Shown here piece by piece: positions 35,567-44,057 of a DNA stretch of 64,000 bases. The stretch is taken from NCBI RefSeq assembly GCF_036322705.1, contig NZ_AP027270.1, positions 310,001 to 374,000 on the forward strand, read 5' to 3'. Position numbers and translations under genes: made by a program. The stretch's first letter is position 1. Each line of letters opens with the position of its first letter. A model generated the notes under the pieces. It ran no database searches, was not told where the DNA came from, and saw only the letters and a program-made list of their open reading frames with translations. Source of the stretch: Maricaulis maris. Its GTDB lineage: Bacteria; Pseudomonadota; Alphaproteobacteria; Caulobacterales; Maricaulaceae.

Positions 35567-37930
35567 ATGTTCAACTTCCGCTCCCTCCGGACCAAGTTGG
35601 CGGTCATCTATGCCGCGCTGTTCAGTCTCGTCCTGATCGGCGTCGGGGGCGCGTCGCTCATGTCCGTTCAGAGCAATGCCACCGATCTGGTGCGCAGCGA
35701 GATGTCGGCCACAACCGCCGTCTTCAACCGGATCTGGGACATGCATGCCCGCCAGATGGGCGACGCGGCCGACATCCTTTCCCGCGACTTCGGTTTCCGC
35801 GCCGCGGTCGCGACGCGTGACGATCCCACCACCGAGTCGGCGCTTGAAAACCTGCGCCAGCGCTTTGACTTCGATCTGGCCTTTGTGATGGACGAAGCGG
35901 GTGGCATTGTCGGTGTTGAGCCCGGAAGCCTGGAAATGCCCGATGGCGCCCTGTTCGACATGCTGTCAGGCCGCGACAATGCCGGCGGCGTGCTCTTGAT
36001 CGCGGGGGCGCCGCATCATGCCGTTGCGCGACCGGTTCGGGCACCGACCCGGGTCGGCTGGGTTGTGTTTGCCTATCGCCTCTCCGGAGCGGGTCTTTCG
36101 GATCTGACCGAGCTGTCGGCGATACCGCTGGATGCGCGCCTGTACTGGCGTGAGCCGGACGGCGAATGGACTGCCCAGGACCCGACCGCCCCGTCACTGA
36201 CCCGGTTTACCAACGGCGAAACCGATATCGAGGCGTTCGATACCAGCGTCCGCTTTACGCCCGATGGCGACGCGCTCGCGAGCGTGATGCCGATCGGGGC
36301 CTTTGCCGATGGCCTGCCGGTGACCCTCGTCCTTGAATACCCGTTCGCATTGGCGATGGCGCCGTTTCGCAACATGCTGGTCTCGATCGCCGCAATGGGC
36401 CTTGTCGGTCTGGTCGCGCTCATTGTCGGGACGTGGATCCTGGCGCGTGGCCTGACCAATCCGCTCACCGCCCTCGAGTGGGCGGCACGGCGCCTGGCCG
36501 ATGGCGAGACCACCCGCGTCGAGCTGGCCGGCCGTGACGAGATCGCGCGACTGGCCACGAGCTTCAATACAATGGGCGAGACCATTGCCGCGCGTGAGCT
36601 GCGAATCCGGGAACTGGCCCTGCGCGATGGCGAAACCGGTCTGCCCAACCTGACGGCCCTGGAAGCCGAGGTCGAAACCCGTCTCCTGACCCATCCCGCC
36701 GGGCAGGTTTATGCCCTGACGCTGGGCATCGACCGTTTCGCGGAAATCCGCGCCGCGATCGGCTATCGGCTCGCCTCGCGCATCATCGGTCAGATCGAGC
36801 TTCGCCTGCGCACGGTTTGTCCGTCGGCGCTGGTCGGGCGGACCGCCTCGGACACGCTGGGACTGGTCCTGACCGCCTCAACCTATCGCGAGGCCCTGGG
36901 TCTCGCGGTCCAGGCCTGCGAAAGCGCCAACCAGGCGGTCACCATCGACGACGAGCGGATCGATGTGCACGCTGCTATTGGTCTGGCCTCGGCGGCCGGC
37001 GCCGACGGGGCAGGCCTGAGCGTGATCGAGTGTTCAGCCGTCGCGCTGGACCAGGCCCGCAAGGCGGATGTTCCGATCGCCTCCTTCGACCCGGAGAGCT
37101 ATGGCGATCCGACCGTCAAGCTGTCGCTGATGAGCCGGATGATGGAGGGCTTGGCAAAGGGCCATCTTTATCTCGCCTATCAGCCGAAATACGATTTTCG
37201 CAACCAGTCGATCACGGCCGTCGAGGCGCTCTTGCGCTGGCAGGACCCTGAACGGGGTTTCGTCGGTCCGGATGATTTCATCCCGCTGGCCGAGGAAACC
37301 GGGCATATCCTGCCCCTGACCGAATGGGTGCTGGATCGAGCGATTTCCGACCAGGTCCGGATGGGTGCGGCCGGTCATCATCTGCAAGTGGCCATCAATA
37401 TTTCCGGGCGTCTGGTCAGTGATGCGCGCTTTACCCAGCGCGCGCTGGATCGTCTGTCCCGTCATCGCGGCCGGATCTGTTTCGAGATCACCGAAACCGC
37501 CGTCATCAACAAGCCTGAGGCCGCGCTCGAGAATATCAGCGCGTTGCGCGATGCCGGCATTCCGATCTCGATCGACGATTATGGGTCCGGCCTGTCCTCG
37601 CTGGCCTATCTTCGGTCTATTCCGGCCGAGGAGCTGAAGATCGACAAGGCCTTTGTGCTTGAACTCGGCTCGGTGCAGGCCGACCGCCTTCTGGTTAAGT
37701 CGACCATCGACCTGGCCCACAGCCTCGGCATGAAGGTAACGGCCGAGGGCGTCGAAGATGCGGCCAGCATTGCGATCCTGGCCGGCATGGGAGCCGACTT
37801 TGCGCAAGGCTATCATATCGGTCGCCCGATGCCGCTGGACGGTTTCCTCGACTATATGCTCGAGCAGGGCGGTGTGTGTCGTGAAGACGACGCGGAGCCT
37901 GGCGCGGTCAAAGCCATTTCATCACCTTGA
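35567..37930 (+). CDS. membrane GGDEF(degenerate)-EAL c-di-GMP phosphodiesterase
   Basis: A 787-residue inner-membrane sensor. TM1 (about 10-32) and TM2 (about 270-292) frame a periplasmic sensing domain; a HAMP-like linker (about 293-345), GGDEF-like domain (about 355-505) and EAL domain (about 525-770) follow. The GGDEF signature is replaced by RTASDTL (about 425-431), so cyclase activity is not expected. The EAL domain is intact: YQPKYD, EALLRW (Glu553), ETA in FEITETA, DDYGSG, KIDKAFV and AEGVED. It should therefore hydrolyse c-di-GMP in response to a periplasmic signal. Its 3' end overlaps the convergent zntB gene by 23 bases. Confidence 0.93.
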   Translation: MFNFRSLRTKLAVIYAALFSLVLIGVGGASLMSVQSNATDLVRSEMSATTAVFNRIWDMHARQMGDAADILSRDFGFRAAVATRDDPTTESALENLRQRFDFDLAFVMDEAGGIVGVEPGSLEMPDGALFDMLSGRDNAGGVLLIAGAPHHAVARPVRAPTRVGWVVFAYRLSGAGLSDLTELSAIPLDARLYWREPDGEWTAQDPTAPSLTRFTNGETDIEAFDTSVRFTPDGDALASVMPIGAFADGLPVTLVLEYPFALAMAPFRNMLVSIAAMGLVGLVALIVGTWILARGLTNPLTALEWAARRLADGETTRVELAGRDEIARLATSFNTMGETIAARELRIRELALRDGETGLPNLTALEAEVETRLLTHPAGQVYALTLGIDRFAEIRAAIGYRLASRIIGQIELRLRTVCPSALVGRTASDTLGLVLTASTYREALGLAVQACESANQAVTIDDERIDVHAAIGLASAAGADGAGLSVIECSAVALDQARKADVPIASFDPESYGDPTVKLSLMSRMMEGLAKGHLYLAYQPKYDFRNQSITAVEALLRWQDPERGFVGPDDFIPLAEETGHILPLTEWVLDRAISDQVRMGAAGHHLQVAINISGRLVSDARFTQRALDRLSRHRGRICFEITETAVINKPEAALENISALRDAGIPISIDDYGSGLSSLAYLRSIPAEELKIDKAFVLELGSVQADRLLVKSTIDLAHSLGMKVTAEGVEDAASIAILAGMGADFAQGYHIGRPMPLDGFLDYMLEQGGVCREDDAEPGAVKAISSP

Positions 37931-38885
37931 AAAACCAGATCTGCGCGGCACTGACCGCCGTCAGAATGGCGAGGAAAATCCAGAAGGCGCTGGCCATGTC
38001 AGCGCCGGGTATGCCGCCCACATTGATCCCGAGCAGGCCGGTCAGAAAGCCGAGCGGCAGGAAGATCGCGGCGACCAGTGACAGCACGTAGAGGTTCTTG
38101 TTCATCCGGTCGGCGAGGGCATTGGCCAGCTCGTCCTTGACGATCTGCGCGCGCTCTCGGATGGCATCGAGGTCTTCCAGATAGCGTGTGATGCGATCGA
38201 GGTTTTCCTGCAGACGCCGGCGATGTCCGGTGGTCAGCCAGTCCATTTCCGAGGTTCGCAGATAGGCGATCACGTCGCGCTGCGGGGCGAAATAGCGACG
38301 GAAAATGATCGCCTGTTTGCGCAGCGAGGTGATTTCCTGCCGCTCGGCAATCGACGGCTCGTCCATGACCCGTTCCTCGACGTCGTCGAGCCGTTCGTGC
38401 ATTTCGGTCATCACCGGCTCCATACGCTCGAACAGGCGGGCGGAGATCTGTCCGATGAATTCGCCGGCATCTTTCGGGCCATTGCCCGCGGCCAGCCGGT
38501 CCTGGATATCGCGAACCGCCTTCAGGGGCCGTCTTTGCACGGTGATGATGCGGGACGGGTCGATCCAGAGCCGGATCGAGACCATGTCCTCGGGTTGGGC
38601 GTCGGCGTTCAGATTGACACCGCGCAGGATCATCAGGGCGCCCTTGTCAAACTCCACCAGGCGCGGGCGTGTCTCCTCGGCCAGCAGGGCATCGATGATC
38701 AAGGGGTCGAGATAGTCGAGCTCAGTCTCGATCCACTGACGGGCCGCCTCGTGCCTGCCGTCCAGATGGACCCAGGCGAGGGCGTTGTCCCGGATCTGGT
38801 CTGCGATGTCGTCGCCGCTGAGGGGGCGGCCCGTGCCGTCGCCGGTGAGCGCGGCGGCGAAGATGATGCCGGCGGTATGATCCAT
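37908..38885 (-). CDS. zntB: ZntB-type CorA-superfamily zinc transporter
   Basis: A 325-residue CorA-superfamily inner-membrane protein. A long cytoplasmic alpha/beta and coiled-coil domain (about 1-255, with the stretch MHERLDDVEERV) precedes two C-terminal membrane helices. The signature after the first helix is GIN (LLGINVGGIPG) rather than the GMN of magnesium CorA, which marks the ZntB branch. ATG at 38885 lies one base after the mscS stop, so it is the second gene of a pair with the channel. An in-frame ATG at 38933 lies inside mscS and is not favoured. The gene end overlaps the EAL gene by 23 bases. Confidence 0.9.
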   Translation of the reverse strand: MDHTAGIIFAAALTGDGTGRPLSGDDIADQIRDNALAWVHLDGRHEAARQWIETELDYLDPLIIDALLAEETRPRLVEFDKGALMILRGVNLNADAQPEDMVSIRLWIDPSRIITVQRRPLKAVRDIQDRLAAGNGPKDAGEFIGQISARLFERMEPVMTEMHERLDDVEERVMDEPSIAERQEITSLRKQAIIFRRYFAPQRDVIAYLRTSEMDWLTTGHRRRLQENLDRITRYLEDLDAIRERAQIVKDELANALADRMNKNLYVLSLVAAIFLPLGFLTGLLGINVGGIPGADMASAFWIFLAILTAVSAAQIWFFKVMKWL

Positions 38886-38886
38886 G

Positions 38887-39861
38887 TCAGCCCTCCATCG
38901 GTGATGCGGGTGAGGACGAGCGTATATGCACATCGCGCTGCGGGAAGGGGATCTCGATGCCGGCCTCGCGGAATTTGCGCCAGATCGCGAACATCACTTC
39001 GCTTTGTGGCGCCCAACGGCCTTTGACCACATCGGCGATCCAGAACAGCAGGGTGAAATCAACCGAGCTGTCGCCAAAATTGCGCAGGAAGCATTGCGGC
39101 GCAGGGTCCTCGATCGTCAGCGGGTGTTCACGCGCGGCTTCCAGAATGAGCGCCTGTGCCTTTTCGAGGTCGGAGCCATAGGCCACGCCGATGGCCACCT
39201 CGATCCGGCCGCGGGTATTGGTCAGGGTCCAGTTGGTGACGCGGTTGGTAATCAGATCCTCGTTCGGGACCAGGATTTCCTTGCCATCGAGGGTCTCGAT
39301 CAGTGTGTAGCGGGCGCTCGACCGGCGGACGAAGCCGGTGACGCCATCCGGCAGTTCAATCAGGTCATCCTGCTCGACTGATCGTTCGAGCAGCAGGATG
39401 AGGCCGGAGATGAAGTTCGAGGAGATCTTCTGCAGACCGAAGCCGAGGCCGATGCCCAGCGCCCCGGAGAAGACGGTCAGGGTAGTGAGGTCGAGGCCCA
39501 TCAGGTCCATGGTGACCAGGAAGGCCACCACATAGAGGGCGATCTGGAAGACCTTCGTGATCAGGATGCGGGTGGTCACGCGCATCCGGGTCAGCTTCTT
39601 GAGGCGCCCCTCGACAATCGCCGAGACAATGGCCGCAGCCCAGAAGACAACAGCCAGTACCAGGGCCCCTCGCAGAACGTCATAGGCACTGAAGGACAGG
39701 CTACCGACCGAGAAGGTCAGCATCGGCGCATCAAGATAGGCCTGCACCGGATCGAGATGGCCCGTCGTGCCGGCGAACAGGACGCCAGCCAGCGTCACGA
39801 ACAGCAGAATTCCGGCCCATGCGCCGTTTGGCTTGATCAGCGACAACAGGAAGGTCTTCAT
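38887..39861 (-). CDS. MscS-family mechanosensitive channel
   Basis: A 324-residue inner-membrane channel that releases solutes on osmotic downshock. Four or so hydrophobic segments lie in about residues 10-165; the pore helix and following region read GALGIGLGFGLQKISSNFISGL, the glycine/alanine-packed MscS TM3. The cytoplasmic beta domain begins LLERSVEQDDLIEL with GVTGFVRRSSARYT and VPNEDLITNRVTN. The protein is slightly longer than E. coli MscS at the N-terminus. It lies 105 bases downstream of tamB and one base before zntB. A structural role in envelope stress is plausible. Confidence 0.92.
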   Translation of the reverse strand: MKTFLLSLIKPNGAWAGILLFVTLAGVLFAGTTGHLDPVQAYLDAPMLTFSVGSLSFSAYDVLRGALVLAVVFWAAAIVSAIVEGRLKKLTRMRVTTRILITKVFQIALYVVAFLVTMDLMGLDLTTLTVFSGALGIGLGFGLQKISSNFISGLILLLERSVEQDDLIELPDGVTGFVRRSSARYTLIETLDGKEILVPNEDLITNRVTNWTLTNTRGRIEVAIGVAYGSDLEKAQALILEAAREHPLTIEDPAPQCFLRNFGDSSVDFTLLFWIADVVKGRWAPQSEVMFAIWRKFREAGIEIPFPQRDVHIRSSSPASPMEG

Positions 39862-39966
39862 GCTGGCAGGCTTCCTTGCTCGAGAGCTGCAGAGAGTGTG
39901 GCATCAGGGATCGGCATCCACCAGCCGTACTCCGCGTGCTTGTTTCAGGCAAGCGCTTGGCCAGCC

Positions 39967-42900
39967 TCAGTAATCGCGGCGCCAGCGTATCGCGACGGTG
40001 GCGTCGGTATCGGCAGAGACGCGGGACAGGACGCTGAGATCCGGGCTCAGCGACCATTCGATCAGGGCTTCGTTGATCGCGGCGGCACCATTGCTGCCAA
40101 CCTCGACATACACATTATCCCCGAAACGACGACCGCCGACCACCGCCAGGCCGCCGTCTTCGGTCGTCGAGATGTCGAGCCGATCGATCCCGGTCAGGTC
40201 GCGCAGCTGGCCGACCACGTCGAGCAGGCCCTGTCCCGAGAGCTGTGCCGCCAGCTGGGCGGCTTCAAACGCCCCGAGCTGGCTGACCGACTGGTCGAAC
40301 AGCAGCCGTGCGAGGATTTCATCCTCCGGCAGGGCAGGGTCGCTGGACAGGGTGATGGTCGGCGCCTGCACTGACCCTTCGACCCGCGCTGACGCCCGGA
40401 AGCCGGACCGGCTGTGGACGGCAGTCAGGTCGACGCGGGCATCGTCCGGGGACCCGTCAAAGGTGACGGTCCCGGAGGCGAGGGTAAAGCGCCGGTTGAA
40501 CACAAAGGCAGAACCGCCGACCAGCGTCGCTGTGCCGAACACGGAGGGTTTTGATTCGGGGCCTGTGACGTGCAGGTCCACACCCCATTCAGAGGTGAAG
40601 GCGCGCGACGAGACGAAGAGGCCATTCGCAGCCCGGACGCGGTAATCAATGCGGACCGGAATGCGCGGCTCGCCATTGCTGCGTCGGTCTTCGGGCAGGT
40701 TGATTTCCACGACCTGGAGCTGGGGAATCGAGGCGGCTCCGTTAAGGGTTGGCTGGATCCGCAACTGGTCGACCCGGCTCTCGCCGCCTACCAGCATCCC
40801 ATCGTCGTCCAGGGTCAGGTCCACCGCGCCGGTCGCCTGGAATGTCAGCGCAGGGCGCCGCACGGCGACAAAACGCTCATACTCAAGCCGTCCGCCCCCT
40901 GCGGGCCGTCCATCGGCGCCAAGATCGATCCGCCCGGTGCCGGACAGTGTGCCTTCACGACCATCCGAAGCCGCGAGACGGGTCAGCTCAATGCTGGTTT
41001 CGGACAGCGTCAGATCGACATCCAGACCGGTCACCAGGCTGCCGGCCGTTGTCGCATTGATGCGGCCGTCACGCAGTGCGACTGCGCCGTCGAGATGAGG
41101 CTCGCCGACGGTGCCCGAAATAGCCAGACGGCTTTCGATCTCGCCGGTTTCCAGCAGGATATCCGACGGCAGGAAGAGAGCCGCCAGCGCCATCAGCGCG
41201 CCATTGGCCTCGATCAGCCCGGACAGCGGCGTGTCGGCATCGCCTTGCAGGTGGGCAATGTCGGTGGTCGGACCAGCGCGTGTCACTTCGCCCCGCGCGA
41301 CAAGACCGCCTCCGGTCAGACGCAGGACGACGTGGGCCTCATCCTCGATCGAGGCGTTGGCACTGAGGGTCAGCTCGGGCATGTCAGGCAGGTCCGCGGC
41401 GAGCAGGCCGCTGGCTTCCAGCTGCGCGCTGCCGCGCCAGATGCCTTCACGCTCGCGCAGATCCGCAGCGCCGGAAATGACCCCTGCGGTCGAGGGCATG
41501 GCGGCGATGTCGGCGAGAACCCCGACCGGCAGGCTGTCGACGGTCAGGCTGGCGATCGGGCTCAGTCCCGCCGTCTGAAGGTCGAGCTCCACGCGCCCGC
41601 CGCCCAGCGTGAAAATCGCCGAGGCCGTCAGGCCGTCTGCTCCTGTTGCGACCCGGATCGGCTCCTGTGTCGCCCAGTTATGCGTGGCCCATTTGCCGGA
41701 CGGGGACAGGCTGACCGCGACGCCATCATCGCGCAGATTGACCTCCCCGGTTGCCGAAATGTCGAAATTGCTGCGCATCTGGCCGTCTGCCCGGGCGTTC
41801 ACCGCAATCTCCGAAAGCGGGCCGACAAGGGTGAGGGTCGCGGCATTGAGATCGGCCGCGCCGAGGCGCTGCGGGTCGAGCGACAGACTGGCGTCGAGCA
41901 CGCCGGTCATCAGATCGTCCAGCTGCCCGCCGAAGTTGGCTACCAGGGAGATGTAATCGGTCCGGTTGGCGTTCACGGTCACGGTGAGGGACTGGTCGGC
42001 AAGCCGGGCCGACCCGGTCAGCCGGACCGCACCGACCTGGCCACGGGCAAGGGTGAGCGTGGTCGCGTCGGTCGCCAGGCTCAGCTGGCCGTCCAGCGCA
42101 ATGGCCCCGGCCTCGCGGTCAGCCGTGAAGGCCCAGTCCAGCGTCGGCGGCTCATCCTCGGCGGGACCGAGCAACAGGCCCTCCACAGCCAGGCGTGGTG
42201 CGCCGAGCATCACAGGGCCAGCCTGCAATTGCCGGCTTGTGGTCACCGAGCGGAGGCTGAGTCCATCGGCGTCCCGGACCAGGCGGAATGCCGTCGCCAG
42301 GCCGCCATCAATCTCGATCGCAGCTACCGGCAGGGCGCCGACCAGCGCCAGATCGCCGCCGGCCTGCCAGTCAGTTGCATCATTGAAGCGACCCGTAAGG
42401 GTCAGATCGAGGGACGGACTGCGGGCATTGAAGGCGCTGATCTCCCACCCCTCGTCAGAGGGTGAGAGGCGCGCGTCGGCGACGAGGCCATCGAGGAGGG
42501 ATCGGGTGCTGTCCGGCCACAGCATGTCACGGCCATCGAGGCTCACCGCGATGGATCGGTCCGCCGCGAGCGTGACTGTTGCGCGCGCCGGGCCGCCAAT
42601 CCCGGCGCGCAAAAGGGCCGTGTCGCTGATCTCTGCCGACATCTCGCCAACCGGCCACTCCGATCCGCTCGGCAGGCGGGCGTCGACGGTGGCGCTCGCG
42701 ACGTCCGAGGTCAGGATAAGGCCCGGGCCGATCTGCCAGCCGGTCCCGGAGTCCGGATTGCTGACAATGCCGGACACCTGAAGCCTGTCCCCCGCCAGCC
42801 GATCAATCTCGGCCTGGCCGGTGCGCACGGCCTGCAGTCCGAGATCAAGGGCGAGGCGTGGATGCCCGCCGGGGAGGGTGATGCCGATAGCGCCTTCGAC

Positions 42901-44055
42901 CTGACCGATCTCGAGGCCGGGCAGTACCAGTCCTGCGATGTCGGGTCGAAGCTGGATATCGAGCCCCCCGACGCGGGCGATGGTCGCGGTGCCGGTCAGG
43001 GAGCGGGCTGCAACCCGCTGGTCCGACAACCGCTCCAGCAGCGCCGGGCTGATATCGAATTCAGCCTCGATCAGCGGCGCCATCACGTCCCGCAGCGATA
43101 GCCGGCTTTCGCCGGTCTCCAGGATCAGCCGGTCGATCGCGAATCCACCGGCCCGGCTGCCTTCGGCCCGGGCCTGGACTTCGGCGACTTCTGCGGCAAG
43201 GGGTTCGGGGACCAGACCCCAGCGCGCCGCGCGAATGTCCGCGTTGACGAGCCAGCTTGCCGGGTCCCAGCGGATTTCGGCATCCGCCCAGGCCTCATCG
43301 TCTCCCGACAGGGCGAGCTGGCCACCGCCGCTCTCCGGCGTGCCGCTCAACGTCCCGTCAATGCGTACGGCATGCCCCTCCATGCTCAGCAAGGCAGCCA
43401 GCGTTCCGCCTGCCTCCCCGGTCGCCGACAGGGTCCCGGAAACGCCGTCGGCATCAATGGTCAGGGCGGCTTCGACACGGTCGCCCGGGGCGTCGAGGCG
43501 TTCGGCGTTGAGGGCGAGGCGGCTGGTCCCGGGCCGGAGGCGGCCGCTGGCGTTGATCGAAAGTGCGGCTTGCGGACCGGCCACACCCTCGGCCAGCTCG
43601 AGCCGGGCGAGGGTGAATTGCGTGAGGTCGACCGGTGGCAGGGATGCCCGTCCGTTGCTGCCGGCATTGGCTGACGTCTCCGCCGCGCCGGTCAGGATCG
43701 GTCGCCGTGCAACGGCCAGGCGTTCGATGGTGAGCGCGTCAATCCGGACCGGTTGGGTGATGACGCTGCGGGCCCGCCATCCCAGAATGATGTCCTCGGC
43801 GATCAGCCAGACACCCTCGTCATCGCTCAGGGTCAGCCGCTCGATCCGCAGGCGCGAAAGCGGATCGCCCGACACGCCGGTGATGGAAATCCGCCCGGCG
43901 CCGGGAATATCCCGTCCGTCCAGCTGGCTGGTGATCAGCCAGCGCCCGGGCGCCTGCCCGGCAGCAAGACGCAAGCCCGCCGCCAGCAAGGCCAGCCCCA
44001 GAAGCACCACACCGGTCCAAATCGCCAGGCGACGTATCAGGGTGAGCGCGGGCAT
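39967..44055 (-). CDS. tamB: TamB, translocation and assembly module inner-membrane subunit
   Basis: A 1362-residue AsmA-like bridge protein. A single N-terminal membrane anchor (about 8-30) is followed by a very long beta-helical region and the conserved C-terminal TamB/DUF490 domain (about 1020-1362: SSRAFTSEWGVDLHVTG, EDEILARLLFDQSVSQLGAFEAAQLA, ending RWRRDY). It spans the periplasm and works with TamA in outer-membrane protein insertion or phospholipid transport. It starts 2 bases after the tamA stop, a firm operon. The size is typical for the family. Confidence 0.95.
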   Translation of the reverse strand: MPALTLIRRLAIWTGVVLLGLALLAAGLRLAAGQAPGRWLITSQLDGRDIPGAGRISITGVSGDPLSRLRIERLTLSDDEGVWLIAEDIILGWRARSVITQPVRIDALTIERLAVARRPILTGAAETSANAGSNGRASLPPVDLTQFTLARLELAEGVAGPQAALSINASGRLRPGTSRLALNAERLDAPGDRVEAALTIDADGVSGTLSATGEAGGTLAALLSMEGHAVRIDGTLSGTPESGGGQLALSGDDEAWADAEIRWDPASWLVNADIRAARWGLVPEPLAAEVAEVQARAEGSRAGGFAIDRLILETGESRLSLRDVMAPLIEAEFDISPALLERLSDQRVAARSLTGTATIARVGGLDIQLRPDIAGLVLPGLEIGQVEGAIGITLPGGHPRLALDLGLQAVRTGQAEIDRLAGDRLQVSGIVSNPDSGTGWQIGPGLILTSDVASATVDARLPSGSEWPVGEMSAEISDTALLRAGIGGPARATVTLAADRSIAVSLDGRDMLWPDSTRSLLDGLVADARLSPSDEGWEISAFNARSPSLDLTLTGRFNDATDWQAGGDLALVGALPVAAIEIDGGLATAFRLVRDADGLSLRSVTTSRQLQAGPVMLGAPRLAVEGLLLGPAEDEPPTLDWAFTADREAGAIALDGQLSLATDATTLTLARGQVGAVRLTGSARLADQSLTVTVNANRTDYISLVANFGGQLDDLMTGVLDASLSLDPQRLGAADLNAATLTLVGPLSEIAVNARADGQMRSNFDISATGEVNLRDDGVAVSLSPSGKWATHNWATQEPIRVATGADGLTASAIFTLGGGRVELDLQTAGLSPIASLTVDSLPVGVLADIAAMPSTAGVISGAADLREREGIWRGSAQLEASGLLAADLPDMPELTLSANASIEDEAHVVLRLTGGGLVARGEVTRAGPTTDIAHLQGDADTPLSGLIEANGALMALAALFLPSDILLETGEIESRLAISGTVGEPHLDGAVALRDGRINATTAGSLVTGLDVDLTLSETSIELTRLAASDGREGTLSGTGRIDLGADGRPAGGGRLEYERFVAVRRPALTFQATGAVDLTLDDDGMLVGGESRVDQLRIQPTLNGAASIPQLQVVEINLPEDRRSNGEPRIPVRIDYRVRAANGLFVSSRAFTSEWGVDLHVTGPESKPSVFGTATLVGGSAFVFNRRFTLASGTVTFDGSPDDARVDLTAVHSRSGFRASARVEGSVQAPTITLSSDPALPEDEILARLLFDQSVSQLGAFEAAQLAAQLSGQGLLDVVGQLRDLTGIDRLDISTTEDGGLAVVGGRRFGDNVYVEVGSNGAAAINEALIEWSLSPDLSVLSRVSADTDATVAIRWRRDY

Positions 44056-44057
44056 GG

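Noticed and set aside
39950-39959. Palindrome CAAGCGCTTG just after tamB
   Set aside because: It lies downstream of tamB and 89 bases before mscS, with no matching second site or promoter; a 10-bp palindrome is not strong alone.
40570-42465. 631-codon open frame opposite tamB
   Set aside because: Antisense shadow of a long gene; the tamB frame has the anchor, the C-terminal domain and the operon link to tamA.
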